Assembly: GCF_020424085.1 (NCBI RefSeq) | Contig: NZ_CP080203.1 | Coordinates: forward strand, 496,001-560,000 | Source: Mycetocola spongiae | GTDB lineage: Bacteria; Actinomycetota; Actinomycetes; Actinomycetales; Microbacteriaceae | Length of the DNA: 64,000 nt | Reading direction: 5' to 3' | Part shown: one piece after another, positions 1 through 9,124 of the stretch | How the letters are laid out: each line of letters starts with the position of its first letter | How positions within the stretch are numbered: position 1 is the first letter of the stretch | Translations under genes and position numbers: made by a program | The notes under the pieces: model-generated | The model's input: the letters and a program-made list of their open reading frames with translations, nothing else | Database searches by the model: none | What the model was told of the DNA's origin: nothing

Positions 1-39
1 TACGCGTGGCAGCACGCCGATGTCGGCCGTGGGGCATAG
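1..39 (+). CDS. ruvC: C-terminal tail of an upstream gene, probably ruvC (partial)
   Basis: Frame 1 reads 12 codons ending in a TAG at 37-39, nine bases before the ruvA start. The tail peptide YAWQHADVGRGA resembles the end of actinobacterial RuvC proteins, which often finish in an AWxxA-type helix, and ruvC normally precedes ruvA. Frame 2 is also open, to a TGA at 50-52 that would overlap the ruvA GTG, so the frame is not certain. Too little is present for a firm call. Confidence 0.4.
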   Translation, partial: YAWQHADVGRGA

Positions 40-48
40 GCTATCACC

Positions 49-648
49 GTGATTGTTAGTCTTCGCGGTACCGTGCTCAGCGCGACCGCCGGCCGTGTGG
101 CCATCGAGGTGGGCGGCGTCGGTTACGCCGTACAGACAACCCCTGCGTTTGCCCTGGGGCTGCGCCTCGGGTCCGAGGCCTTTGTGCATACCGCGCAGAT
201 CGTGCGCGAGGATTCCCTGCAGCTCTTCGGGTTTGCCGAGGCGGAGGAACTCGACGTCTTTGAAATCCTGATCGGGGTCACCGGCGTGGGCCCCAAATCC
301 GCGCTCGGGGTGCTGGCCCAGCTCAGCCCCGATCAGATCGCCGATGCCGTGGCCGCCGAGGACGACTCCGCGTTCCGTAAGGTCTCGGGTATCGGCCCCA
401 AAACCGCCAAACTGATCATCGTCTCGCTGGCCGGTAAGCTCACGGCCACGCGCCGCGTGAGCGCCACCGCCACCGGCTCCGCCGCGGTGAAGGCCAGCGT
501 GATCGAGGCCCTGATCGGGCTGGGCTGGGCCGAGCGCTCCGCGGTACCCGCGGTGGAGGCGCTGCTGGCCGAATCGGCCGATCCCTCCGCCGAGACCGTC
601 CCCAATCTCCTGCGCGCCGCCCTGGCCGCGCTCGGGCCGCAGCGATGA
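49..648 (+). CDS. ruvA: Holliday junction branch migration protein RuvA
   Basis: RuvA binds the four-way Holliday junction and loads the RuvB motor, acting in recombinational repair. The 199-residue product has the family's usual length. It starts with the OB-fold strand [10 protein letters not shown]. Two helix-hairpin-helix motifs follow, near residues 77-90 ([14 protein letters not shown]) and 112-123 ([12 protein letters not shown]). After a variable Ala/Thr linker the C-terminal RuvB-contact domain runs from about residue 150 to the end ([10 protein letters not shown]). The start is GTG. The stop overlaps the ruvB start as ATGA, so the two are translationally coupled. Confidence 0.97.
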   Translation: MIVSLRGTVLSATAGRVAIEVGGVGYAVQTTPAFALGLRLGSEAFVHTAQIVREDSLQLFGFAEAEELDVFEILIGVTGVGPKSALGVLAQLSPDQIADAVAAEDDSAFRKVSGIGPKTAKLIIVSLAGKLTATRRVSATATGSAAVKASVIEALIGLGWAERSAVPAVEALLAESADPSAETVPNLLRAALAALGPQR

Positions 649-1682
649 GGGCGTTCTCCGAGGGCGCCGAGGCGCTGAGCCCCGACCTCGAATCCGCGGT
701 GGAGCTTGCCTTCGAGGGGGCGCTGCGCCCCGGCAGCCTCAACGAATTTGTGGGCCAGAGTAAGGTTCGCGGCCAGCTGGAGCTGCTGCTGCGCGCGGCC
801 GCGATGCAATCGCGCACGGCCGATCACATTCTGCTCGCGGGTCCCCCCGGGCTGGGCAAAACCACCCTGGCCATGATCGTGGCGCATGAGAGCGAGAAGC
901 CGCTGCGCATGTCCAGCGGTCCCGCGATACAGCATGCGGGCGATCTTGCGGCCGTGCTGTCGAGCCTGGTGCCCGGCGAGGTCCTGTTTATTGATGAGAT
1001 TCACCGGATGGCTCGCTCAGCCGAGGAAATGCTCTATCTGGCCATGGAGGATTTTCGCATCGACATCATGGTGGGTAAGGGCGCCGGGGCCACCTCGGTG
1101 CCGCTCGAGCTCGCCCCGTTCACGCTGGTGGGGGCCACCACGCGCGCGGGCCTGCTGCCCAATCCGCTGCGTGACCGATTTGGCTTCACCGCGCACCTGG
1201 AGTTTTACGCCGAGGACGAACTCGAACGCGTGCTTGCCCGGGCCGCAAACCTCCTCGATCTGGATATCGACCGCGAGGCCCTGGCCGAGATTGCCGGGCG
1301 CTGCCGCGGCACCCCGCGCATCGCGAACCGCCTCCTGCGGCGCGTGCGCGATTATGCGCTGGTGCACGGAACGCGCGCCGATCTCGCCTCGGTGCGGGCT
1401 GCGCTGGAGCTCTATGATGTGGATCCGCTGGGCCTGGACCGCCTCGACCGCGCGGTCATGGACATCCTGCTGCGCCGGTTCGGGGGAGGGCCCGTGGGCC
1501 TGAATACCCTGGCCGTCTCGGTGGGTGAGGAGGCCGAAACGGTCGAGAGCGTGGTGGAGCCCTTCCTCGTGCGAATCGGCCTGATCACCCGCACCCCGCG
1601 CGGTCGCGTGGCCACCGAGGATGCCTACCGCCACTTCGGTATTGACGATCCGCGGGCATCCGGACAGCCTAATAACCTATAA
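645..1682 (+). CDS. ruvB: Holliday junction branch migration ATPase RuvB
   Basis: RuvB is the hexameric AAA+ motor that drives branch migration with RuvA. The 345-residue product is of normal length. Walker A GPPGLGKT lies near residues 66-73, Walker B LFIDEIH near 114-120, the sensor region GATTRAGLL near 163-171 and the arginine-finger segment RDRFG near 176-180. The C-terminal winged-helix domain includes [15 protein letters not shown]. The ATG overlaps the ruvA TGA by four bases. All catalytic motifs look intact. Confidence 0.98.
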   Translation: MRAFSEGAEALSPDLESAVELAFEGALRPGSLNEFVGQSKVRGQLELLLRAAAMQSRTADHILLAGPPGLGKTTLAMIVAHESEKPLRMSSGPAIQHAGDLAAVLSSLVPGEVLFIDEIHRMARSAEEMLYLAMEDFRIDIMVGKGAGATSVPLELAPFTLVGATTRAGLLPNPLRDRFGFTAHLEFYAEDELERVLARAANLLDLDIDREALAEIAGRCRGTPRIANRLLRRVRDYALVHGTRADLASVRAALELYDVDPLGLDRLDRAVMDILLRRFGGGPVGLNTLAVSVGEEAETVESVVEPFLVRIGLITRTPRGRVATEDAYRHFGIDDPRASGQPNNL

Positions 1683-1751
1683 TTCAGACGAAGACTTCAA
1701 ACCCCCAAATAAAACTGCGGCCTTTGGCTGCGAAAGGTTCTGCGTAAAACC

Positions 1752-2150
1752 ATGGAAAATCTCATGACCCCGATCATGCTCGCCGTGATGGCCCTGCTCA
1801 TCTTCTTCATGTTCCGCAACGGACAGAAGCGTAAGAAGGACCTCGCGACGATGCAGGAGAAGGTTGTTCCCGGCGCCGAGGTCATGACCAATGGCGGCAT
1901 CTTCGGAACGATCCTCTCGATCGATGAGGACGAGAATAAGGTACTCCTGGAGACCTCTCCCGGCACCGTGCTGACGGTTCACCGCCAGATCATCGCGCGC
2001 GTCGTGGAGGACACCGACGCCCCCGTGGCCGAGGAGGCCTCTCCCACCATGCAGCTGAACGAGGACAACGCCACCTATGTTGGCGAGCCCGAGTTTGGTG
2101 AGCGTGTGGAGCCCACCGACGCGCAGGCCAAGCCCAAGAACGACGACTAA
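1752..2150 (+). CDS. yajC: Sec translocase accessory subunit YajC
   Basis: YajC is a small inner-membrane partner of SecDF in protein export. The 132-residue protein has one N-terminal membrane helix (about residues 5-20, TPIMLAVMALLIFFMF). A basic QKRKKD stretch and the conserved core (about 35-85, with VMTNGGIFGTI and TVHRQIIARVVED) follow. The acidic tail of about 45 residues is longer than in E. coli, as is common in Actinobacteria. GAAAGG lies about 14 bases upstream of the chosen ATG. An in-frame ATG four codons later is an alternative start. It sits between ruvB and secD, the usual actinobacterial order. Confidence 0.93.
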   Translation: MENLMTPIMLAVMALLIFFMFRNGQKRKKDLATMQEKVVPGAEVMTNGGIFGTILSIDEDENKVLLETSPGTVLTVHRQIIARVVEDTDAPVAEEASPTMQLNEDNATYVGEPEFGERVEPTDAQAKPKNDD

Positions 2151-2216
2151 CCGTCACACCGTCCCTCCTCGCCCGGGCCACAGAGTCCGGGCGACCATAG
2201 AAAGCTGAGTAGCCCA

Positions 2217-3980
2217 TTGGCACAGTCGAAACTGGCTCCGGTCCGCCACGGTAGGCGGGCCCTAATCTGGCTGGCGGTGATCCTGATAGCGATGTTCGGC
2301 GGCCTGGCCGCCGCCACCGCCTTCGACGACGCCACCTGGCAGCCCAAGCTCGCCCTCGACCTCGAGGGAGGAACCCAGATCATTCTGGCGCCCAAGCTTG
2401 AGGGCGATAAGCAGATTACCCAGGAGCAGCTGGCACAGGCCGTCTCGATCATCCGGCAGCGCGTGGACGCCTCGGGCGTCTCCGAGGCCGAGGTCAACAC
2501 CCAGGGTGGACGCAATATTGTTGTGTCGATCCCCGGTAAGGCCGACGAGGAAACCCGCAACCGCATCGAATCCAGCGCCAAGCTGCAGTTCCGTGCCGTT
2601 CTGGGTGCGTCCGACCCCAGCACCAGCCAGGTCATCGACGGCCAGGAGGTACCCAATCCTCCCGCGACCGACGACCTGGAGTCCACGCCCACGGTGAAGC
2701 CCACCGACGGTAGCGATATGAACTGGCTGACCCCGCACCTCGAGGCCGAGTTCCTCTCCTATGACTGCAAGGCCAAGGAGAATGCCAACGCCGAGGAGAA
2801 GCCCGCCGATCAGCCGCTGATCGCGTGTGACACCGACGGCAATATCCGTTATCTGCTTGGTCCGGTGGAGCTTGGTGGAGACTCGATCACCGATGCCAGC
2901 GCCGGCATGCGGGCCACCTCCACGGGTGCCTCGACCGGCGAATGGGCCGTGAACATCACGCTGAAGAACCCGGGCAAGGATGCCTTTACCGAGGTCAGCA
3001 AGCGTCTGTATGCGATCAACCAGGCCGCCGCGGGCCAGCAGGACCCCCGCTCGCAGTTTGCGTTTGTGCTCGACGGCCAGGTCATCTCGGCCCCGACCAT
3101 GCAGGGCATCATCACCGATGGAAAGCCCAGCATCTCCGGTAACTTCACGCAGGAGAGCGCCAAGTCGCTCGCCGATCAGCTGAAATACGGTGCACTGCCG
3201 ATTAGCTTCACCGTGCAGTCCAGCGATGAGATCTCCGCAACCCTGGGTGCATCCCAGCTGCAGGGTGGTCTGCTTGCCGGCCTGATCGGTCTGATCCTGG
3301 TGGTAATCTATACGCTGTTCCAGTATCGACTGCTGGGCTTTGTCACCATCCTTTCGCTGGTGGTAGCGGGTCTGCTCACCTATGGTTCAATCGCGCTATT
3401 CTCCTGGAGCAATGGCTACCGCCTCTCGCTCGCGGGTGTTGCGGGTATTATCGTGGCGATTGGATTCACGGCCGACTCGTTCATCGTGTACTTCGAACGT
3501 ATTCGAGACGAGCTGCGCGATGGCCGCGGGCTGGAGTCCGCCGTGGAGGCCGGATGGAAACGCGCCAAGCGCACCATCTACGCATCCAAGGGCGTAAACC
3601 TCCTTGCCGCCGTGGTGCTTTATGTCATGGCCGTGGGTAACGTGCGAGGCTTCGCCTTCACCCTGGGTCTGACCACCGTCATCGACGTGCTGGTTGTGGT
3701 TCTGTTTACGCACCCGATGTTGCAGCTGCTCGCCCGTACCCGGTTCTTCTCGAGCGGTCACCCGCTCTCGGGCCTGGACCCGCAGGCGCTGGGCGCGGTC
3801 TATCGTGGGCGCGCGCAGTTCCGCGCGCCGGAACTTGCGACCAAGAAGACCGCCGGGGCCAGCCGAGAGGCGGCCAAACGGCAAACCATCGCCGAACGTA
3901 AGGCCGCCGAGGCGGAGGCCGCCTCCCACGGCGGATCCGAGCGTGTTGGTGCCGGTTCGAGCTCAGAGAAGGACAGCTAA
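2217..3980 (+). CDS. secD: Protein translocase subunit SecD
   Basis: SecD works with SecF as a proton-driven factor that completes protein translocation across the membrane. The 587-residue product has a first membrane helix at about residues 14-36, a large extracytoplasmic P1 region, and a C-terminal block of five membrane helices (about 350-520, including LAGVAGIIVAIGFTADSFIV). P1 contains LALDLEGGTQIIL and an insert between about 140 and 205. The charged cytoplasmic tail is rich in Ala, Lys and Glu. The TTG start gives an N-terminus (AQSKLAPVRHGRRAL) like actinobacterial homologues. The Shine-Dalgarno is weak. The stop overlaps secF as TAATG. Confidence 0.96.
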   Translation: MAQSKLAPVRHGRRALIWLAVILIAMFGGLAAATAFDDATWQPKLALDLEGGTQIILAPKLEGDKQITQEQLAQAVSIIRQRVDASGVSEAEVNTQGGRNIVVSIPGKADEETRNRIESSAKLQFRAVLGASDPSTSQVIDGQEVPNPPATDDLESTPTVKPTDGSDMNWLTPHLEAEFLSYDCKAKENANAEEKPADQPLIACDTDGNIRYLLGPVELGGDSITDASAGMRATSTGASTGEWAVNITLKNPGKDAFTEVSKRLYAINQAAAGQQDPRSQFAFVLDGQVISAPTMQGIITDGKPSISGNFTQESAKSLADQLKYGALPISFTVQSSDEISATLGASQLQGGLLAGLIGLILVVIYTLFQYRLLGFVTILSLVVAGLLTYGSIALFSWSNGYRLSLAGVAGIIVAIGFTADSFIVYFERIRDELRDGRGLESAVEAGWKRAKRTIYASKGVNLLAAVVLYVMAVGNVRGFAFTLGLTTVIDVLVVVLFTHPMLQLLARTRFFSSGHPLSGLDPQALGAVYRGRAQFRAPELATKKTAGASREAAKRQTIAERKAAEAEAASHGGSERVGAGSSSEKDS

Positions 3981-5008
3981 TGGCTAGCTTTAACCTCACC
4001 AGCTTCGGTAACGATCTTTATACCGGAAAGCGTTCGATTAACTTTGTTGGTCGCCGCAAGCTGTGGTTCTCCATCGCGATTCTGCTGGTCCTGGGCTCTG
4101 TCCTGGTGCCCGTGGTGCGCGGTGTGGTGACCGGCGCCCCGTTTAACGTGGGTATCGAGTTCACCGGTGGTTCGCAGTTCACCGTCTCCGGTGTGACCGA
4201 TCCCGATCAGAAGACCGCGAGCGACGCGGTGTCTAGCATCGTTCCCGCGGCCACGGCCCGGGTGAGTACGGTGGGTGACCACGCGATTCGTGTGCAGACC
4301 GATCAGCTCAGCTCGGATGATTCGGCGAAGGTCGCGGCGGAGCTCGCGGAGGCCTTTAATGTGGATCCGGGGGAGATTACCTCCTCGTTCATCGGCGCCT
4401 CCTGGGGTGCGGATGTCACCAAGCAGGCCCTGATCGGCCTGGTGGTATTCCTCTTGATGACCTTCGTGATCATGGCGCTGTACTTCCGCACCTGGAAGAT
4501 GTCGGCGGCGGCGATTATCGCGCTGCTGGATGTGCTGGTGATTACCCTGGGGGTTTATGCGCTCAGTGGATTCGAGATCTCGCCCGCGGCGGTGATCGGA
4601 TTCCTGACGATCCTCGGCTATTCGCTCTATGACACCGTGGTGGTCTTTGATAAGATCCGCGAAAATACCACGGAGGACGGCGAGAATTCGCCACGCACCT
4701 TTGCCGAATCGGTGAACCTCGCGGTAAACCAGACGCTGGTGCGTTCGATTAACACCTCCGTGGTGGCCATCCTCCCGGTGGCGTCGATCCTGATCATCGG
4801 TGACCTCTTCCTGGGGGCGGAGACGCTGCGGGATATCTCGCTGTCGCTGCTCGTGGGTATCCTCGTGGCCACCTATTCCACGATCTTCGTGGCCGCACCG
4901 CTCTATGCGCTGTTCCGCGAGAAGGAGCCGGAGATCGCCAAGCGCGATGCCCGCGTTCTGGCCGCGCGTGAGCGCGCCGCGCAGGTGGAGAAAGAGGCTA
5001 CCAGCTAG
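3980..5008 (+). CDS. secF: Protein translocase subunit SecF
   Basis: SecF pairs with SecD to form the SecDF export factor. The 342-residue product has a first membrane helix near residues 27-48, an extracytoplasmic domain with the family pattern FNVGIEFTGGSQF, and five C-terminal helices. These include the conserved segment IGFLTILGYSLYDTVVVFDKIREN, shared by SecF and RND-type transporters. The ATG overlaps the secD stop by one base (TAATG), showing tight coupling. A strong hairpin follows the stop, so this probably ends the ruv-sec transcription unit. Confidence 0.97.
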   Translation: MASFNLTSFGNDLYTGKRSINFVGRRKLWFSIAILLVLGSVLVPVVRGVVTGAPFNVGIEFTGGSQFTVSGVTDPDQKTASDAVSSIVPAATARVSTVGDHAIRVQTDQLSSDDSAKVAAELAEAFNVDPGEITSSFIGASWGADVTKQALIGLVVFLLMTFVIMALYFRTWKMSAAAIIALLDVLVITLGVYALSGFEISPAAVIGFLTILGYSLYDTVVVFDKIRENTTEDGENSPRTFAESVNLAVNQTLVRSINTSVVAILPVASILIIGDLFLGAETLRDISLSLLVGILVATYSTIFVAAPLYALFREKEPEIAKRDARVLAARERAAQVEKEATS

Positions 5009-5022
5009 CCGTTTTCTCCGAA

Positions 5023-5064
5023 CATGGCCACGACCGAACATTCGGTCGTGGCCATGGTCTTTTC
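5023..5064 (+). terminator. Perfect 16-bp hairpin after secF
   Basis: CATGGCCACGACCGAA (5023-5038) is exactly complementary to TTCGGTCGTGGCCATG (5041-5056), with only CA between them, so in RNA the loop is ACAU. A weak T-rich stretch (GTCTTTT) follows. It lies 14 bases after the secF stop and about 50 bases before rel, and probably separates the two units. The poor U-tract makes its efficiency uncertain. Confidence 0.7.
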
Positions 5065-5115
5065 CGGGGCGGTGAGCGGGCATAATAGGGATAAGACGTA
5101 AGGTGGTGAGCCCAT

Positions 5116-7365
5116 ATGACCGAGACCCATTCGGCTAATGCTTCGCTGCGGAGGCTGGTCCCGCGGATCTTTTCCAAGGCTCAGCCTGCCGGTGCCGTGG
5201 ATCGCCTTGTGCGCACGGCTCGGGCCCAGCATCCCAAGGCGGATATCTCCGTAATTGAGCGGGCCTATACCGTGGCCGAGCGCGCGCATCGCGGGCAGAA
5301 GCGGCAGAGCGGCGAGCCCTATGTGACCCATCCGGTGGCGGTGGCGCAGATTTTGGCGGATCTGGGGCTGGGCCCGAAGACGCTTGCGGCGGCGCTGCTG
5401 CACGATACGGTTGAGGACACCGACTATACGTTGGATCAGCTGCGCGGCGATTTTGGTGACGAAATCGCGATGCTCGTGGATGGCGTGACGAAGCTGGATA
5501 AGGTGAAATACGGTGATGCCGCGCAGGCGGAGACCGTGCGGAAGATGATCGTGGCGATGTCCAAGGACATCCGCGTGCTCATCATTAAGCTTGCCGACCG
5601 GCTGCATAATGCGCGCACCTGGGGTTTTGTGCCCCCGGAGAAGTCCACGCGTAAGGCCACCGAGACGCTGGAGATTTACGCACCCCTTGCGCATCGCCTG
5701 GGTATTCAGACCATTAAGTGGGAGCTTGAGGATCTGTCCTTTGCGGTGTTGTATCCGAAGATTTATGCGGAGATTGAATCCCTCGTTAAGGAGCGCACGC
5801 CCAAGCGCGAGGAGTTTGTGCAGCAGGTCATTAACGAGGTTTCCACCGATCTGCGTTCCGCGAAGATTCGCGGAAAGGTGATGGGCCGGCCCAAGCAGTA
5901 TTATTCGATCTATCAGAAGATGATCCTGCGCGGCCGCGAGTTTGACGATATTTATGACCTCGTGGGTATCCGCGTGATCGTGAATTCTGTGCGGGATTGT
6001 TATGCGGTTTTGGGTGCGATTCACGCGCGCTGGACGCCGATCCCCGGGCGGTTTAAGGACTATATCGCCACGCCCAAATTTAACCTGTATCAGTCGCTGC
6101 ACACCACGGTGATTGGCCCGGGTGGTAAATCGGTGGAGCTGCAGATTCGCACCCAGGAGATGCACGAACACGCCGAATACGGTGTGGCCGCGCACTGGGC
6201 GTATAAGGAGCGCCAGGGCGGCAATAAGGTGGAGGCGCCGCGCGCCACGGGCACCGATATGGCGTGGCTGAAGCATATTTCGGATTGGCAGGAGGAGACC
6301 GCGGATCCGGGGGAGTTCCTGGACTCGCTGCGCTTTGAGATTGGCGCCAAGGAGGTCTACGTCTTCACGCCGAAGGGCCGCGTGGTGGGGCTGCCCGCGG
6401 GGGCCACGCCGGTGGACTTTGCCTATGCGGTACATACCGAGGTGGGCCATCGCACGATGGGTTCGAAGGTGAACGGCCGGCTTGTGCCGCTCGAGACGGA
6501 GCTCAGCTCGGGCGATGTTGTGGAGGTCTTTACCTCGAAGAACCCGGATTCCGGGCCAAGCCAGGACTGGCTGAGCTTTGTGAAGAGCACCCGGGCGCGT
6601 AATAAGATCCGGCAGTGGTTTACGAAGGAACGCCGCGATGAGGCGATCGAGCAGGGCAAGGATGCCATTGCGCGGGCGATGCGGAAGCAGAATCTGCCGC
6701 TGCAGAAGCTGATGGATCGGGATAGCTTTGCCGAGGTGGCCGCCCAGATGCGTTATGAGGACGTATCGGCGCTTTATGCGGCCGTGGGTGAGGGGCATGT
6801 CTCCACGCAGTCGGTTTTGGAGAAGGTGGCCTCGCTGTTGCAGGGCGATGCCGATGCGCAGGATCACGCCATCGAGTTTCCGATGCGCGGGCGGATTCGT
6901 CCCACGGAGCACAGCGATTCGGGTGTGCTGGTGCGCGGTGCCGCCGATATTTTGGTGAAGCTGGCCAAGTGTTGCACGCCCGTGCCGGGGGATGAGATTG
7001 TGGGCTTTGTGACCCGCGGCTCGGGTGTATCGGTGCACCGCGCCGATTGCCACAACGTGCAGTCGTTATTGCAGGAGCCCGATCGGATGATCGATGTAGC
7101 CTGGGCGGCCACGTCGAAGAGCGTGTTTATGGTGCAGATTCAGGTGGAGGCGCTGGATCGTTCGGGCCTGCTCTCGGATGTGACCCGCGTGCTGAGCGAG
7201 CATCATGTGAATATCCTCTCCGCGAATGTGTCTACGTCGAGCAACCGCCTGGCGATAAGTCGCTTTGTATTTGAGATGGGTGATACCACCCATCTGGATC
7301 GTGTACTGAATGCCGTGCGCCGCATCGACGCCGTTTATGACGTCTACCGGGTGACCGGCGGCTAG
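5116..7365 (+). CDS. relA: Bifunctional (p)ppGpp synthetase/hydrolase (RelA/SpoT homologue)
   Basis: This long RSH enzyme makes and degrades the alarmone (p)ppGpp in the stringent response. The 749-residue product contains the HD hydrolase domain (GEPYVTHP at 67-74, then HDTVED at 96-101, intact). The synthetase domain has [20 protein letters not shown] near 313-333. A TGS domain (about 415-475) and a C-terminal ACT domain (about 670-749) follow, and the zinc-finger-like region includes [10 protein letters not shown]. An intact hydrolase site predicts a bifunctional enzyme, as expected where there is a single RSH. AAGGTGGTGAG lies just upstream of the ATG. Confidence 0.97.
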   Translation: MTETHSANASLRRLVPRIFSKAQPAGAVDRLVRTARAQHPKADISVIERAYTVAERAHRGQKRQSGEPYVTHPVAVAQILADLGLGPKTLAAALLHDTVEDTDYTLDQLRGDFGDEIAMLVDGVTKLDKVKYGDAAQAETVRKMIVAMSKDIRVLIIKLADRLHNARTWGFVPPEKSTRKATETLEIYAPLAHRLGIQTIKWELEDLSFAVLYPKIYAEIESLVKERTPKREEFVQQVINEVSTDLRSAKIRGKVMGRPKQYYSIYQKMILRGREFDDIYDLVGIRVIVNSVRDCYAVLGAIHARWTPIPGRFKDYIATPKFNLYQSLHTTVIGPGGKSVELQIRTQEMHEHAEYGVAAHWAYKERQGGNKVEAPRATGTDMAWLKHISDWQEETADPGEFLDSLRFEIGAKEVYVFTPKGRVVGLPAGATPVDFAYAVHTEVGHRTMGSKVNGRLVPLETELSSGDVVEVFTSKNPDSGPSQDWLSFVKSTRARNKIRQWFTKERRDEAIEQGKDAIARAMRKQNLPLQKLMDRDSFAEVAAQMRYEDVSALYAAVGEGHVSTQSVLEKVASLLQGDADAQDHAIEFPMRGRIRPTEHSDSGVLVRGAADILVKLAKCCTPVPGDEIVGFVTRGSGVSVHRADCHNVQSLLQEPDRMIDVAWAATSKSVFMVQIQVEALDRSGLLSDVTRVLSEHHVNILSANVSTSSNRLAISRFVFEMGDTTHLDRVLNAVRRIDAVYDVYRVTGG

Positions 7366-7398
7366 CTCCGGGCGATACGCGCGGAAAACGACGCGGGA

Positions 7399-7434
7399 GG
7401 GAGGGGGAGCAATTTAGCGCCCCCTCCCTTTTTT
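7399..7434 (+). terminator. Rho-independent terminator after rel
   Basis: GGGAGGGGGAGC (7399-7410) pairs with GCGCCCCCTCCC (7417-7428) with one mismatch and loop AATTTA. Six T residues follow directly. It starts 33 bases after the rel stop. This is a textbook intrinsic terminator for the plus strand. Confidence 0.9.
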
Positions 7435-7508
7435 CTGCCCGTGTGGCCGTGGGGGACCTGCCTGCGCGGCCGTCAGGGACCTGCCCGCGGTATCCGGCCC
7501 GCGCGGCA

Positions 7509-8252
7509 TTACGCCGGGGTGATCCCGCGCCCTGTCACGTTTGTGGTCTCGTGCCGGGGCTTGTGCTCGTTCGCGGGCTCGGATGTGGAGCCGCCCTCGG
7601 ATGCGGAGCCGAGCCCGGGGCTCGCACGCAAGCTCGCCGCGAGTGCGGAGATGGCCTCCCCAAGCTGCCGGCGGCAGGGAGCGGGCAGCGAGCCCGGGGA
7701 GGCGCGCCCGAACGCCTCGGTGGGGCCCCTGGCGGGGGCAGCACCCGCGGGCCCTCGTGCGTCGGCGGGTGGTGTGGGCGGGCGCGCGAGGACCCGGCGC
7801 AGGTCGGAGAGTGTGCGGGTAGGGGTGGTGACGGGAAGGCCCGCGTGCCGGGCGAGGTCCGTGGCCGGGACGTGAGCGCGCAGGAGCCACACCCGTGAGG
7901 GCGCGATATCGCGGGTATCGGGCACGCCGAGGGCCCCGAGCCACGGCGTGGTTGGAGGTGTGCTGAGGGCCCCGTGGATCCAGGCGGCCGAGAGGCCCGC
8001 CACGCAAGCCCACGCGGGCAGCCGAGTCCCGGGGAGGCCGTGCAGAAATGCGCGGCCGCGGACCTCCGGGGTATCGGGCAGATCGGGAGGCATAAAGCAG
8101 TCGCCCAGGGGGAAGAGTTCGCCATCGAGTACCGCGGCCCGGAGCTCTTCCGCGGGGAGAATTTCGGGGGTCAGCAGATCGGGGAGCCGTCGTGGCCCCG
8201 GCGCCCCGCCGCGGCCCGCCCGGGCGAGGGAATCATGGAGGGGCAGAGGCAA
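7509..8252 (-). CDS. Putative AbiEi-like / hypothetical protein, start uncertain
   Basis: The recognisable part covers about 155 residues (RRLPDLLTPEILPAEELRAAV ... VTTPTRTLSDLRRVL). It resembles proteins found near rel in Microbacteriaceae, often annotated as AbiEi-type (type IV antitoxin) or hypothetical: a 'LDGELFPLGDCF' strand, an 'AGLSAAWIHGAL' helix and a 'LPVTTPTRTLSDLRRV' close. This rests on remembered family pattern, not a search. The frame stays open upstream to an ATG at 8876, but those ~200 extra residues are Pro/Arg/Gly-rich and look non-coding. Within the plausible range I see only a TTG at 8252 without a Shine-Dalgarno, so the start is a guess and the gene may be decaying. No toxin partner is visible. 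Confidence 0.45.
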   Translation of the reverse strand: MPLPLHDSLARAGRGGAPGPRRLPDLLTPEILPAEELRAAVLDGELFPLGDCFMPPDLPDTPEVRGRAFLHGLPGTRLPAWACVAGLSAAWIHGALSTPPTTPWLGALGVPDTRDIAPSRVWLLRAHVPATDLARHAGLPVTTPTRTLSDLRRVLARPPTPPADARGPAGAAPARGPTEAFGRASPGSLPAPCRRQLGEAISALAASLRASPGLGSASEGGSTSEPANEHKPRHETTNVTGRGITPA

Positions 8253-9060
8253 CGGCGGCGATACCGAGCTGCCTGTGCCCGGAACCGCCGCCGAAGGGCT
8301 ACCGGCCGCCTCCCCGGCGCGAGCAGCGCAGGCGGCGAGGACTCGCGGGCGCTCGATGCTCCACGCCCGTGGGCGGGGCGTTAGGAGCGCGTGTTCCCCG
8401 GCGCGGAACTCCCCGAGCCCTCGCCGCGCGCGCCGATACTCACCGGGAGCGCCCTGTGTGTCTTCACGCTGCGTGGAACGACACTGCGTGGGGAGAGATC
8501 GACACTCTCCGGACCCGCCCGGCGAGGCTGGCACGGTGCCGCAACGAGGTGGCGGGGGAGCCCCGGTCCGCTCCCGGGGGCCTGGGAACGGACCGGACGC
8601 ACACGGGAAGTTAACCCCGGAGGTACCTGCGATGCTCGTGAGACTCGCGGGACGCGGGAAGCGCGCCCCCGGAGGGAGAGGTTTCGGGCGCGGATGGGAA
8701 GACTGTGGCGGGTAAGGCGGCGGGGTTGAGTCACACGGCAGGCCACACACCGAGCTTTTGCCCGAGGGGCGGCACACGCGCGGCTGAGGTGCGTCCGAGG
8801 GAGGGGAAGACGCCCCCGGGGGTGGCATGGCCGGCGGAAACGCATCCGGCGAGGGAGGATGTGGAATTGAGGTCATAAACCAAGCCTCGTCTCCACCCCC
8901 GCGCCGCGGTTAAAATTCTCCGCTCCTGTGGATAATTCCAGCACCGATCACCCCGGGGGATAAGTTCGGCACCACGTCTGCCCCGGGGCACTACCGGTCC
9001 CGAGACCCCCGCATCCCGAGGCATAAATACCCCGCACACGCCCGCGCCCAGCCCCGCCCA
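8253..9060. other. GC-rich stretch without a convincing gene
   Basis: About 800 bases lie between the AbiEi-like gene and the terminator of the DUF349 gene. Reading frames are open on both strands only because stop codons are rare at this GC content. Their translations are Pro/Arg/Gly-rich with no recognisable domain. From about 8,880 to 9,010 there is a less GC-rich patch (TTAAAATTCTCC, GTGGATAATTCC) that could hold a promoter for the minus-strand gene, but I could not define one. No repeat, tRNA or mobile-element sequence was seen. Confidence 0.5.
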
Positions 9061-9102
9061 AAACAAAGGTGCCGCCGATTCCCGGAGGAATCGGCGGCAC
9101 CC
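9061..9102 (-). terminator. Rho-independent terminator after the DUF349 gene
   Basis: Read on the minus strand, GGTGCCGCCGATTCC (9102-9088) pairs perfectly with GGAATCGGCGGCACC (9083-9069) across a four-base loop. The sequence TTTGTTTT follows. It sits 22 bases beyond the stop of the minus-strand DUF349 gene. The 15-bp stem and T-rich tail make it a strong terminator. Confidence 0.9.
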
Positions 9103-9124
9103 TGGTGTCCTGCGAAGGGACGGA

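Noticed and set aside
7441-9060. Several plus-strand open frames of 60-255 codons in the GC-rich region.
   Set aside because: They are Arg/Gly/Pro-rich, overlap each other in different frames, and show no domain or ribosome binding site.
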